A stretch of 64,000 nt of DNA from Akebia trifoliata (GCA_017979445.1 CM030707.1:22636586-22700585); one strand, 5' to 3'; positions 1-11,305 are shown, counted from the stretch's first letter. Numbers and translations: made by a program. Notes: generated by a model from the letters alone, not told the origin.

Positions 1-1149
1 TAATAAAATTTTGAGAAAGAGGAAAACAAAGAGGAAAGGTGTAAGGCAACCATTAATGGCAGCTCCGGTTGTAGGGTATGTGTAAAGAAAAAAAGAAATC
101 GATCTAATTTGAAACTGATAACTCTTGACGACTGCATCTATGAAAGAAATGTGAGCAACTAGCTATGAAGTATCAAGCCTGACACCCTTCATGGCCAGTA
201 ACATGCATAGGTAGTTTGGGATTTTTCTAGGGGGAGCATTAATAAAAAGTTGCGGTTTTACATAAGAGATATTTGAAAACAAAGACTGTTAGATTTATCT
301 CCGCATCTAGGTCATTGGGTAAAGAAGAGTTCATGGTGGATTATATTGCACCTTAGTAAGGCAGACAAGTGAAGTGTCACATCGACTGTGATATACAAGG
401 AAGTGGTAAAGGTTAGAGGCCATTTACAATGGGAATGATATCTCGAGAACAGCATGAGTACAACCATATGCAAAAAGGTATTGACAGCATTGATGAAACC
501 AATAGTATGTCAAGTACTCTTTATGACTTTATCCTTACAATTTTCTTTAAAGTTGATAGCAATGAGAAAAAAAAAAGTTGAATGCATCATATGTGAATGA
601 ATTTTGATATACATGCAAAGGTGGGAGTTGATATCTGTGCCTATGAACATCAAACATGATGTACATAAACCCTATATAAGTGGGTAAAAAGAAAAGGGTA
701 ACAAATTAAATAAATAATTTGGATACATGGCATATACATCAATTTTGATGTATGAGACCCTTTTTCTTTTTTAAACTCAAGTAATTAATAACATTGGTAG
801 GATAACATTATTCAATGCTTGGCATGCACATCAAATATTTTATGTATATTAAATCCACACTCTTTTATAAGGAAACACAAGGCAATAAGGACATGGGCCC
901 AATTCAGTTTATTATGGGGATCCCCAATTCCCACCAAATTGCACCGATCAATTGTGTTGTTCGGGGGCTTGGGTAATACTTATAATTAAAGGTCATACAT
1001 GACCCAATTGTTACGTGAGTTGACTCAACTTAAAAATAAGATGGGGGCTAATTGTTGTGGGCTCCGTTCGTGCTCGTAAGATGAATCCCATGTAATCCAA
1101 TTTTTTTTGCTTGGTTGTCTTGATAAAAAGAAGATTTGATGGGTAATTC
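1..1149. other. AT-rich flank with no gene
   Basis: I see no coding region, RNA gene or clear repeat here. The part at about 960-1100 resembles 4320-4500 weakly (both carry a stretch like GACCCAATTGTTACGTGAG / AACCCAATTTGTTACTTGAG), so the DNA on either side of the solo LTR may belong to one older, diverged repeat. The last five bases (1145-1149, AATTC) are the left target-site duplication of the next feature. Confidence 0.5.
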
Positions 1150-1294
1150 TGTGGCACCCCGCCAAACGCTAACACAAATCCCCATGTCAGATCCCGAGGT
1201 ATTAGGTGGCACCTCGAAATTTCGGTATGGTTTCCTCTGTTTATGTTAGCATTCCAAGGCGTTCAACCTGCACCTGATAAACGACATACAATCT

Positions 1295-1297
<3 letters not shown>

Positions 1298-1348
<51 letters not shown>
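1298..1348. repeat. (TA)n microsatellite
   Basis: An uninterrupted run of alternating T and A, about 25 dinucleotides, inside the solo LTR. Its length is probably variable between individuals. Confidence 0.95.
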
Positions 1349-1350
<2 letters not shown>

Positions 1351-3230
1351 AAATATAATACTAGCGGAAGTCTATATACATCTAATAACGTATGATAGAT
1401 CAGAGTGCGGAAGAATAACCAGAGTACAGGATTATACAAATATTTCCCACTCTAACAAAAGTCCTAACGCTCATAACAAAATCTATAATACTTTTGGACA
1501 AATCGACACCACTAGGGGCTATAACCCCAATACTCACCAAGTGATGGATTCTGACTATTTATCTGACTTACCAGATGATTCTACTCGTTTTCTACATTTG
1601 TCTCGCCAAGCTTTGGATCTGAAATTAAAAAAATGGAGAATGAAGGGTTGAGTAACAATGGTTACCCAGTAAGGAATAATACAATTTTTACCAATAATCT
1701 CTTCTAACATGAACGAATAAGCATACTAAATCATTTTAAAATATACAAAATTTTACAGAAGAAACTACGAGTAGTTGGTACATATAGCCAGAGATGAGCA
1801 ACTAAACATTTTAAAACTCACATTACATCGATCAGCAATACTCATTATAACATTCTCTTTTTATACAAATCTAATTGATCAAATGGAAACATTAAACATG
1901 CATTTCATTTTATATATCAAAATAAGACAACATATACATAATACACAATGGTGGAGTATTGGAATTAGAGAGTTGGGATTCACGACTGGATTGCTCCCAG
2001 TCGGGACATGATGTTACAATTCTTCTCTGACTTTTAATTCCTGATTTTGTGGTCGGTCGCTGCACATACCACGCTTGGTTGACCATTTATCCGGCTCAGG
2101 CTGGCCGTTTGATGTGATCGTAAGCAATGGGTCTTTTTTCGATGTGTCAGAACGTTCGACTACTATAGATTGTTAGTGATCACTGACTAATCATCTTCGT
2201 CTATGCCTATCAGGCGTGTATGTGATTCCCAAATATACAAACCATTCGTATACGACCACCTTTACATTACAAGTTCACTAGTAAAGATAGAGAGGAATAA
2301 CCCAGATTTCAATTGTGACTCTACTCTCATACGCGTCCCATACCACGTATGAGCTTGGTGGCCCTTACCGTACATCTTATGATAGTATACCACTCCGGAT
2401 GATATGACGCACTATCCCTTCAGGCATTCACAAACTCTTTAACAGCTCACAAAATAACTATATATATTATTTTCATTTGAAAACAAAAGAGAAATTAACA
2501 ATACAAGGTTGATAATCGATATCTAGTTTCCTACCATGCAAGTGTGACCACCCAACCTAAAATAAATAATAAAACAGAAACGTAAACAGCGCCTCGCGCT
2601 AACAAAAAGTAAATAACATGCAACCAGTAATATTATCCCTGGATACCCTTTCACGAACCTACACACAACACACCAATGTAAAATACAAACATCACCCCTC
2701 GGGTGTGTTTTCAATCAATTCAATAAAATATCCATTTTTTGATATTCATCAACTCAATATGAGTTCATTGAATATTAAATCACATTTTTCAACTATAGAA
2801 TTTATTTTTATCAATAATATTGAAAAATAATATAAATTTTATATCAAAACGGGGTCCGAGCAGTGCACAAGACCCAATTTATGGAAATAACCCGTTAAAA
2901 TACCTTACCCACGTATAATTTGTTAAAAATACAATTAAACATATCAAACATGTAATTTCTGACGTGAATTTTTGAAATAATAAAAGAATTCTATATTTTG
3001 GAAATACATCCAAATTTTTTTTGATAAAATCTTAAATGCAATTTTCACAATCTATGATTACTAATAGAAATTGAGAGTTCCTTACAATCACTAGGCGATG
3101 GAATTGAAGCACGTCCGAGAAAATTGAGGTAAATTATGCAGAAAATCGAGGTAACTCGTACTTCGAGCTGGCTGATTTTCAAAACTAGTCTGGTGGTTTC
3201 GAAGATCTCGATGTCGTCGTCCTTTCTTCC

Positions 3231-3600
3231 TTCTGCAGCAGAAGACGGTTTGACCCCGAAACGGATGAAATCCGGGGTCAAAATTTTGAAATCCTCGTAT
3301 ATATGTAAGACTGATTTTTGACGATACGAGGTGAAAAAGACGAGAAAACGAAAGGAATTTGGGTGAGTTATGTAGAGAATGAGGCTGCGGACGTTTCTCC
3401 GTTCTGCGTCGGAAGACGGTTTGACCCCGAAAAGGACGAAATCCGAGGTCAAAGTTTCGAAATTCTCGTATATAAATACGACTGATTTTTGACAATATTG
3501 GATGAAAAAGAAAGATAAATGGAAAGATGTTGGGTAGGTTTTGTAGAGAACGCAGCTGCGGACATTTCTTCCTTCTGCGTCGGTCGTCAACGGCGAGCCG
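3231..3600. repeat. Tandem duplication of about 171 bp in the solo LTR
   Basis: The landmark GACGGTTTGACCCCGAAA occurs at 3244 and again at 3415, with the surrounding sequence (TTCTGCGTCGG upstream, CGTATATA and GACTGATTTTTGAC downstream) repeated in the same order. A third partial unit begins near 3570. The copies are about 80-85% alike by eye. The duplication keeps overlapping frames open on the minus strand, and I do not regard these as genes. Confidence 0.75.
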
Positions 3601-3754
3601 TTTACCGTAAATCTGGGTTGAAGTTTTAAAAAAAAACAAATTTTTTTTAAACGTTGGCTGTATGATGGTTGGAGAAGACATAGTAATAAGAAAAAAAATT
3701 AAAATTTTATTTATATAAAATTTGGGACAAAATCGGTATTTTGTCTATTGTTTC

Positions 3755-4075
3755 GATCGACGATAACTTGACCGTCCGGACTCCAAAACTGACAAATGAA
3801 TATTTTATTTCATCTAATTTTTTATTCTGGATCTAATGGTGTGGTAAATTTATACAAATTCTATCTCTAATAAAAATTTACATTTTTGGCCTGAGGTGAC
3901 CACTAAACTTGACGTCGTTTTTATTTTTGACGATAATTCGACTTCCTGATCTCCAAAAATGACAAATAAATAGTCTATATTCAATAATTTTTCATTACGA
4001 ACCCAATGGTATAATCAAATCTTACTAATTCTTACTCTAACAAAAAATCACTATTTTAGCCTAGTCCAACCCGGT
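3755..4075. repeat. Diverged tandem duplication of about 150 bp
   Basis: Two copies start with GACGATAACTTGAC and GACGATAATTCGAC and share CTCCAAAA(A/C)TGACAAAT, a middle A/T stretch, an ATCTAATGGT/ACCCAATGGT block and a TCTAA(T/C)AAAAA block near the end. It lies inside the solo LTR next to the 171-bp duplication. Confidence 0.6.
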
Positions 4076-4301
4076 AATCGAGGATTTTGGAATTTTTATA
4101 TTCGGACTCGTATTTGAGCGTGCTTACAGGCTAAAGTATGTTTTTCGATCATTTTGAATTCAATGATGAGGTCAGATTCCATTAAAAATGATTAGAAAAC
4201 ATCCTAAAATTTTACTCCTATGTCTTACTTTCAAGATTTTCTCAAAATTCTAATATTTTTTTTTCGAGATATGAATTAAGAACTCGGGGTTTTACAAATT
4301 C

Positions 4302-4551
4302 TATGCCTAATTCGATCGATTTTACAAACTCCGCTGAGTAAAGTAACTCAATTTATAATCCATTGTTTATGTTTAAAGGCTTTGTTTGAGCTCATAATAA
4401 AGGTCTCATATAACCCAATTTGTTACTTGAGGTGGATCAATTTAAATGTACTTGACGCTCTTGATTTTATGATCAAAGAATCTGATCGCCTAGTTATGAT
4501 GCATCCTGAAATTCCAAACGCATGAAGGATTAATATTAGGGACAATCTGCT
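4302..4551. other. Short spacer between two old LTRs
   Basis: No gene is seen. It contains the segment resembling 960-1100. Immediately before 4552 there is no tRNA-complementary site, which says that the LTR starting at 4552 is not preceded by the 5' side of an element in minus orientation. Confidence 0.4.
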
Positions 4552-5042
4552 TGAAAGCGCCATCGATCCACGGGGTGTGCGGATCCACTTTTGATTTTCG
4601 AGGTTTGGGAGTCGCCACCTAATTATTACGGTCTAGGAACTGAGCATTGACTCAAGATGGATAAAAACAACTAATCTACAAAAAGAAACTAAGTCCGCGG
4701 ATCACATTACGGGGTTAGAAGGTATTATGCACAAATCCCACCCGACAAAAGCCGGTCTCTACTATTTTTCAAGAAGATTACATTGCTAAAAAAACTTAAA
4801 ATAAATAAATAAAATAATTAAAAATTAAAAAGGAAATATACCTATACGATCGCAATAAGTCATTCCTTCAGAACTGGTTGAGTGTTTCTTCATAAGATAT
4901 TTTTCGCTTCGTTTCTGTCACTGGATCCGTTTCAGATCTCCAAGATAAAGTGTCTCCTTTTTAGATCTGAGTGTTACCTAAATTTTTTGATGAATTTCTG
5001 GGTATTTTGCGGAGTCTTTGGGTGTTTTTTGAGCAAAAGTTA
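4552..5042 (-). repeat. Truncated LTR relic of the element-C family
   Basis: It starts with TGAAAGCGCC, the reverse complement of the 3' end of the C-family LTR. It then follows the C LTRs (40685 and 50106) block by block: GGTTTGGGAGTCGCCACCT, ATTACGGTCTAGGAA, GCCGGTCTCTACTA, TACATTGCTAAAAA, GATCTCCAAG and GTCTCCTTTTT. The match stops exactly where element A begins (5043), so A inserted into this LTR. The rest should lie beyond A's 3' LTR, outside the window. It is clearly more diverged than the two C LTRs are from each other, so it is the oldest layer of this family here. Confidence 0.85.
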
Positions 5043-5085
5043 TGTAGACACCCCAATTTGAATGGGCCCTCACTCGAAAGGGCCC

Positions 5086-5470
5086 AAAAATAATGTTTTT
5101 CCGATAAATTTGGCCAACAGGCCTCAATGGCCCGAATCATTGAAATCTGACATTTTGCTAAAATCAAAACCTCTAACACCTCTCAATGGGCTAGTAGGTC
5201 CACCAAAAGGATTCGACTATCTCCCTTCTACCCCGCTTCACTCAAAACATCGATTTTTGACAAAATAGGCCAACGGGCCTTTAAGGTCCAAAATATCAAA
5301 ATGTGACAATTTCGGTTAAATCGATGCCCCTAAGACCACCCAATGGTCTAAAGGATCCATCAAGGGGACCGGACTCATCCCACGTCGTCCCAACCTTCGT
5401 CGCTCCACATTTAAATCCACAAAAATCGATAAATTCTCCAACAGGCTCAAAAGGCCCAAATTGCCAAACA
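5086..5470 (+). repeat. Imperfect tandem repeats of about 165 bp with GGGCC dyads
   Basis: Three partial units each carry a GGCCAAC(A/G)GGCCT-N-AGG(T/C)CC type dyad (near 5113, 5270 and 5432), followed by a TGACA(T/A)TTT block and a CCACC(C/T)AATGG type block. A fourth GGGCCC...GGGCCC dyad lies at 5062. The same arrangement is in the LTRs at 27430, 59799 and 62753. It lies at the U3 start, so enhancer-like repeats are possible. Confidence 0.6.
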
Positions 5471-6647
5471 CGTGGCATTTTTTATCAAATCAATAACTTC
5501 AAGAAAAATACAAAAAAATTTGAAAAGAATTAAAAAGGTGAGACTTGGGAGACCTACCCTTCATCTATCATCCACCACTCTGCCTCGAAATCCGCAAATA
5601 CCTTAAACCCACCTAAGGCCCACAAGGCCTCAACCTCTTCATAAACCCATTTTCCTACCTCACCCTTAACCCAAAATTAATCTCATACCTTCTAAGCCCT
5701 AAAAATAACCTCCCTTCTCAAAATCCAATCCAAAATAAGCCTCACCCAATCCAAAACAACCCACAACCCTCCTAAACCCAAGCCCAATACACCTCAAGGC
5801 CCACAAAATCCCACCCATATCCAATGCATTATCCAACCCACTACCTTAACCCATTATCCATTATCCACATCAATCAATCACAATCTTCACATCAAAAGAT
5901 GACACATGTCATCACCATCCTTCACCTCCCTCATCTAATTACCCACCCCCATCACCATTCTCTAAACAACTCATCTAATACATCACTTCCTTTCAAAATC
6001 ACCTCAACCCATACCCTACCCTAACCTAACCTATCCCCATCTTCTAACATCATCAACCACCCACACCTCAACGCATACCCTAATCCATCACCATTATCTA
6101 ACATCATCAACCACCCACATCACAATTCATATCTACACCCATCATTTTCCTTAAAACACTCCCACAAAATCACCTCAACCCATACCTCCCTCATCATCAA
6201 CCAACTAACCCACACCCTTCTCTCTAATCAAACAACCACCATCAACCAATCAACTAATCTCATCACCTTATCCTCTCATCACAAATGTCACATGGCATCA
6301 TCCCCTCTCTCCTCCCAAAAATCAACTTAACAATCTCTTACACAACCCATTCTCCTAAACCTACACACCTCACCTCATCAACCAACTTAACACTTCTTCT
6401 CTAAACAACTCTCTTACACCCCACTCCTCCCATCAATCATCACTCATCCCATCCTACCAAACACTCTACCCAAATGGATTTGGGTAAGATCCAATCCATT
6501 TAGATCTAAACCTCACCCATTTTTACTCATTACACATTTACCCTCCATTCCACTTTAAATTTCACACCTTTCACTTCAAATACCCATGCCATTCCCTATT
6601 CTCTCAACTCTTCACCCCATTATACCTCCAAACCTTCTCCAAACATT

Positions 6648-6655
6648 TATAAATA
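6648..6655 (+). promoter_or_regulatory. Probable TATA box of LTR A
   Basis: TATAAATA followed by C-rich sequence. The same box occurs at matching positions in the other LTRs of this family (29020 and 61361), which supports a conserved core promoter. Transcription would start some 30 bp downstream and define the U3/R boundary. Confidence 0.7.
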
Positions 6656-7333
6656 CCTCCCCTTTCATCCCAAAAATGATTACCAAGTCTCCCTAAGAAA
6701 AAAAGTCCACTCTCTCTACTCCTTCTTACTAATCTCTCATAACACATTCTAAAAAGAAAAGTTTCACTCTCAACTCACCAAGGACTCAAGAGAAGTTAAA
6801 GGAAGAAGAAGAAGAAGAAAAGAAAGAGTACAAGGTGGGTTAAAAGTGCAACCCCCCTCTCTCTCTCTCTATCCTCTCCTTCTCCCTATTCTAAAATCCC
6901 CTCCTTCCCTTTTTATTTTATTTTAAATGAATGGCCTTTAAGGCTTAGATCTAGAAGGATCATCTCTATCAATGAGATGATCCTATGATCGAGCCAAAAA
7001 CAAATCCCATCTAGGGGTACAAATGTCCCCACGTGACACATTTTTTATTTATTTTAAATCAAAAGGACCGAGTTACGTAGAGGTTACCGCCACTTGGCGG
7101 GGAGAAAAGGGTGCCTAACCCCTTCCCTTCACTCCAACCGAGCCGCTTACCCAAATCCATAGGTTCGATTAGATTAGCCCCTTATCCATCTCGAGTCACT
7201 AATGCCAAAAATGTCGTTTTTAGAAAAAATGTACATCGGGTGACTATTCACACCCACTTACAGCTTGAATGGTGGCGACTCCAATTCATCGTAGATATGG
7301 CCATCCTAATGACGAAAATCACGTATCTACAGC

Positions 7334-7351
7334 TGACGACTCCACTGGGGA
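7334..7351 (+). promoter_or_regulatory. Primer-binding site of element A (tRNA-Arg)
   Basis: TGACGACTCCACTGGGGA starts two bases after the LTR end and differs by one base from TGGCGACTCCACTGGGGA, the complement of the 3' end of plant tRNA-Arg(ACG) with CCA. A tRNA-Arg primer is characteristic of Ogre-type elements. Confidence 0.88.
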
Positions 7352-8087
7352 CATCATGGTTCACCCCTCGTAACAACTCGATCATTTTTGAAAAAAAAAA
7401 AACAAAACACAGATTTCTAAGTTACTAACATGGTTTGTTTGTGGTTTCCCATGCTTCTTTTTTTTTATTTTGTTCGAAGTCCATTGTAATATTTATTTAT
7501 TTTTCATTGCTTGTATCATGATATTTGTAAGGGGGTTGATGAAAAATAATGAATGAAAATGCACACGTGCTCGTGCGAGCATAGCTTCACTCTCAAACCA
7601 CCCCACCCCCAATATATTAACCCCGATGCTTAGTAGTTCCATGGCTTGAGATCGTTATTTCAAGTGTCGGGAATGAACACATCAAACCCGATCACCAACC
7701 AACGACGTGTGTACTTCGGTATGCATCGAGGTTTGAAGATTAGGTAGCCTTGAAGCCACCCACTAAACTCATGCATGCGCCCAAGTAGACGAGGCTAGGA
7801 CACAAGTTTTTTATAATTTCATATCGACCCCCGATGCAATGTTGTATGGATTATTGTGGTTGGGCCTCAAAGCCCAAGTTGTAAGCCCAAAGGGGCAATT
7901 AGATTGTAGGCTTATTTTTGTCATATTTTATCTTCCCTTTAGGTAAAAGGGGAGGAATTCATGTTGCATCATGTTCAAAAAAAAAAAAAAAACAGTGAGC
8001 AAAAGACCCAGAAAAACAGGCGAGACATGGAAACTGAGTGCAAAGAAGCAGTTCTGTGAAAATTCCAGAAACTGGATTTCATTCTGA
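7352..8087 (+). other. Leader of A, first part, no ORF of note
   Basis: Untranslated leader. It aligns with 29740-30448 of element B apart from the segment that became an inverted repeat in B (30191-30290). It contains CACACGTGCTCGTGCGAGC near 7562, which includes a G-box (CACGTG), and short poly-A tracts. I see no coding region. Confidence 0.6.
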
Positions 8088-8135
8088 TCCGTGTCCATGG
8101 CACGGATGGACTTACATCTGTGCCATTAACACGGA
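8088..8135. promoter_or_regulatory. Hairpin array 1 of element A (shortened)
   Basis: Two 19-bp dyads remain: TCCGTGTCCATGGCACGGA (8088-8106) and TCTGTGCCATTAACACGGA (8117-8135). They match the first and last of the five dyads at 30449-30620 in B, so three units were lost by deletion. Flanks match B on both sides (GGATTTCATTCT before, CCAGAGTGAACTCGAC after). Confidence 0.75.
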
Positions 8136-8293
8136 CCAGAGTGAACTCGACCCTATAAAGTGAACTTGGCAGTCCATTTTGAATAGGCTCACTTACTATT
8201 GATCAAATATTGATGACCCTTAGAAAAAAAAAATCCCAAGTTTTGAACGAATTAAGTAGAATGGATCTTTGCTAGTAAATATTTTCAAACATA

Positions 8294-8335
<42 letters not shown>

Positions 8336-8400
8336 AGAAGAATTTGTAGATTTTTCGACTTAAAACAATGTTGTGAACCGGGCCCCCACTTGTGTCCATT

Positions 8401-8795
8401 TAAACCGGGTCCCTGACCCAGACCCAACCCAACTGGGTTAAACCCAGATCCAATCCGACTGGGTCCACGACCCAGATCCAATTCGACTGGGTCCACGACC
8501 CAGATCCAATCGAACTGGGTTACGACCCAGATCCACTTCCAATTGGATCCACGACCTAGATCCAATCCAACTGGGACCACGACCCAGATCCAATCTGACT
8601 GGGTCAATGACCCAGAATCTATCCAACTGGGTTACGACCCAGATACGATCCAACTGGGTACGCGACCCAGATCCGTTTTCAATTGGTTTGCGACCTAGAT
8701 CTGATCCTACTGGGTTACGACCCAGATCCAACTCACTTCAACTGGGTTTACAACCCAGATCTGCTTTCAACTAGGTCAGCAACCCAGATCCAGAT
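8401..8795 (+). repeat. Leader tandem array of about 27 bp, 14 units, each a dyad
   Basis: Units read ACTGGGT-(4-5 nt)-ACCCAGATCC plus a variable tail such as AATCCA. Each unit can fold as CTGGGT/ACCCAG. About 14 units, with drift in both arms. The array is matched by 17 units at 30880-31440 in B. Frames opposite to it stay open for about 100 codons only because the unit length is close to a multiple of three. Confidence 0.85.
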
Positions 8796-8913
8796 CAAAT
8801 TTCGAACCAAGTTTACGATCTAACAAAAATAACAATCAATCGATCGACTCAAATGCAGTCAACTTTTTCAAAAAAAAAAAAAAAACTAGATTTCAAAAAG
8901 CACCAATTGAAGT

Positions 8914-9080
8914 TCTTGATCAAAAGTCGATCCCTATAAAGATCTTACCCTGTTGATACGAGGGGGATAGACTATGACTATTCAGGGAACAAGGTGATTT
9001 AAGAGTGCCATTGTGCACCGCCTCTTCCTTAGAGATCCACCTGGTCGACGATGATTTCATAGAACTGGATTGGAGGCTAC
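8914..9080 (+). other. Conserved leader block
   Basis: The block contains TGATCAAAAGTCGATCC, AGATCTTACCCTGTTGATAC, GAGGGGGATAGACTA, CATTGTGCACCGCCTC and GGAGGCTACC. The same block is at 31588-31756 in B and, diverged, on the minus strand at 47408-47227 in element C, which belongs to a different family. It is the best-conserved noncoding segment between families. Confidence 0.7.
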
Positions 9081-9135
9081 CAACAACCTAGGTTGTTCCG
9101 ACTCAATCTACCTCAGAGATTACCTTTCAAAATTT

Positions 9136-11195
9136 TTTCCAGACTCCGTGTCGATGCCAGCTCCGTGCTGATGAAAGTACATTTTAAAAAATGTTTTCTC
9201 GACTCCGTGTCGATGCCAGCTCCGTGCTGATGAAATTACCTTCTCTAAAATATTTTACCGACCCCGTGTCGATGCCGACTCCGCGTCGATGCCAGCTCCG
9301 TACTGAGATAATTCTATTTTCAAAATGTTTTCCCGACTCCGTGTCAATGCCAGCCCCGTGTTGATGAAACTACCTTTTTCAAAATGTTTTCCCGACTCCT
9401 GTAGACACTCCATTTTTGCACTCGCCTGATTAATCAACTCGTCAACCTGATCGCAATGATTCCCAATGATGGATGTTATTTCCATTGCTTTATTTTGTTA
9501 CTAGAAATATTTTAGAAATCCTGATGAGGTATCTCGAACTGACAAAACCTTAGAAACCACACTACGCTAGGAAAATACGACCCCAAAAACATAGAAATCA
9601 TCATCTTGCAGATCAAAAGAAGCTTCACGATAAAAATTACTAAAAATGATCAAATTATCAAAATACCCCTAACATCAAAAAAATCCTAGAGCCTACGTTA
9701 CGATTAGGAAAACTCATTAAAACACATAAAATAACAAATCGAAACCAAATAAATCATTTCGCCAATTTTCACAAAATTTGATAAAATTATGAAAATACCC
9801 CTCATAAAGTTCACGATCATTTCACACAAAAAACTTCATAAATGACACAAACAAATATTTCCATTGAATTCCTTACAAAAAATTGATTCTAAAACATCCT
9901 GGAACATAAAAAACTGACTTAAAAAGCGAAAACTCCTATCTGGGGGCAAAATGGTAATTTCACAATTTTCATAATTAAAAATTTCGAAATTAATAAATAA
10001 AATATTAAATAATTAAAGTGAAACATTAATAAAATTAATTTAAAAATTTGAACCAAAGAAATCGATCAATCAGGCTCTTAGGCAAAATTGTTGAGGGTTC
10101 GTGAGATATTTCTTTAAGGACCCCTCCATTTGGGGGTCCAAAGAATTAAAGATATAAAGTCAATTAAACAAGACTAAAATCAAGATATTAAAAGTCAATC
10201 AATTAAGACTAAAGTCAAAATATTAAAAGTCAATCAAATAAGACCAAAAACTCAAAATCATAATAGAGTTCTAATTAAAAAATAACTCTATCTAATAGAG
10301 TTCTAACTAAAATATAACTCTACTTAAAATCAACCCCTAAAAAAATCTATAAATAGGGGTGCTCACACCCTATTTTCGGATCAAGTCATAAATCCTAAGA
10401 GAAGTAGGTCTAAAAGCCCCCCTAGCCTCCCATAAACCCTAGTTTTGGAGTCCCAACTCCTTACCTAACATCCCTTCTTCGATTTTAGCCTAAAGAACAC
10501 CCAAAAGCCTTCCAAAAACACTTCAAAATCCATAATAAACTCGAAGAGTCCGGATAAAAAATGGAGATACCTTGCCTCGAAAATTCGAAATCAAATCCGG
10601 AGACAGAACAAAGCAACGGAGTACGGTACAAGGAGTAATTTTTGTCGGATTTGAGGGAACAAAGTCTTTGCTATCGAAAATGTATAATATTTTTTTTTAT
10701 CATTATCTAGGTTTTTTTTTAGCAATGTAATTTATTTGGAAAGTTAGTAGAGACCGACTTTGGTCGGGCGGGGTTGGTGCCTAACACCTTCCAACCCCGT
10801 AACGTGATCCCCGGACCTTTTTTTTTATTTTATAGATTAGTTTGCCTTTTTTAGAGTCAGTTTGGTTCCTAGACCTTAACAACTAGGTGGTGATTCCCAA
10901 ATCTCAAGGGTCAAAAGCGGATCCGCGCTCCCCGCGGATCGAGGACGCTTTCAACTCCGTGTCGATGCCAGCTCCGTGATGATGAAATTACTTTTTCAAA
11001 ATATTTTCCCGACTCCGTGTCGATGCCAGCTCCGTGCTGATGAAATTATCTTTCCTAAAAAAATCTTACCGACTCCGTGTCGATGCTAACTCCATGCTGA
11101 TGCCGACTTCGTGTCGATGCCAGCTCCGTGCTGATGTAATTCTTTTGTAAAATATTTTACCAACTCCGTGTTGATGCCGGCTCCGTGCCGAGAAA
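9136..11195 (+). repeat. Leader tandem array of about 57 bp, split by a solo LTR
   Basis: Units consist of GACTCCGTGTCGATGCCAG, CTCCGTGCTGATGAAATTAC and CTTTTTCAAAATGTTTTCCC, with some units reduced to the first part. About five units precede the solo LTR (to 9399) and about four follow it (from 10954). The corresponding array in B is at 31806-32360. The array ends about 110 bp before the start of the gag reading frame. Confidence 0.85.
9400..10953 (+). repeat. Solo LTR of the element-C family
   Basis: It starts TGTAGACACTCC, ends GACGCTTTCA and is flanked by the exact duplication ACTCC at 9395-9399 and 10954-10958. Over its length it is the reverse complement of the C LTRs at 40685 and 50106: same start with a TTTTTGCA(C)TCGCCTGATTAATC block, TATA box TATAAATA at 10348-10355, and GACCGACTTTGGTCGGGCGG near the end. 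There is no PBS or PPT. At 1554 bp it is about 200 bp shorter than the C LTRs, and it contains a cluster of AGTCAA (TTGACT on the other strand) at 10150-10260. Confidence 0.92.
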
Positions 11196-11305
11196 TTATT
11201 TTTTCGCTAAAACTCATAATAAACAACTTTACCCGTCTTAATAAAACATCATGCATCTTTATTTTTGTAAACAAGATAGTAACACTTGGTCTTCTATACC
11301 CACAG

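Larger units (their letters stand above)
1150..4296. repeat. Solo LTR of about 3.15 kb, unknown family
   Basis: The sequence starts TGTGGCACCCCGCC and ends GGGGTTTTACA, so both ends have the TG...CA form and short inverted ACCCCG/CGGGGT ends typical of plant LTRs. It is flanked by an exact 5-bp duplication AATTC at 1145-1149 and 4297-4301. No PBS, PPT or pol sequence adjoins it, so it is a solo LTR left by recombination. Its length suits long-LTR Ty3/gypsy lineages such as Tekay/Del, but that assignment is an inference from size and end sequence only. The transcription direction cannot be told from the ends. Confidence 0.8.
5043..7331 (+). repeat. 5' LTR of element A
   Basis: It starts TGTAGACACC and ends ATCTACA, so the termini form the inverted repeat TGTAGA/TCTACA. 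It is 2289 bp, against 2290 for the LTR at 27430. The first third has imperfect tandem repeats, and the middle (about 5540-6480) is almost free of G on the plus strand. A TATA box follows at 6648, and the 3' end has a copy of the PBS core (TGGCGACTCC at 7273). It is followed by a two-base spacer and the PBS. It aligns with 62753 onward. Confidence 0.93.

Noticed and set aside
2618..2830. Short reading frames in the 1.7-2.8 kb region
   Set aside because: Overlap on both strands inside the solo LTR, with no domain or conserved start.
3045..3681. Minus-strand reading frames of 181 and 196 codons
   Set aside because: They result from the 171-bp tandem duplication in the solo LTR; the two frames overlap and show no domain.
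5824..6024. Small reading frame MHYPTHYLNP... in LTR A and its copy at 63519
   Set aside because: Falls in the G-poor LTR section, lacks stops because of composition and is not kept in the LTRs of B.
6000..6050. Interstitial telomere repeat (CCCTAAA-like)
   Set aside because: The words CCCTACCCTAACCTAACC are part of the general C/A-rich LTR composition and do not keep a 7-bp period.
7334..7351. tRNA gene fragment
   Set aside because: The 18-nt match to tRNA-Arg is a primer-binding site; no cloverleaf surrounds it.
8272..8731. Reading frames with repeated DPVGLDLGR-like words
   Set aside because: Translation of the 27-bp leader repeat on the opposite strand; the same in 30919-31188.
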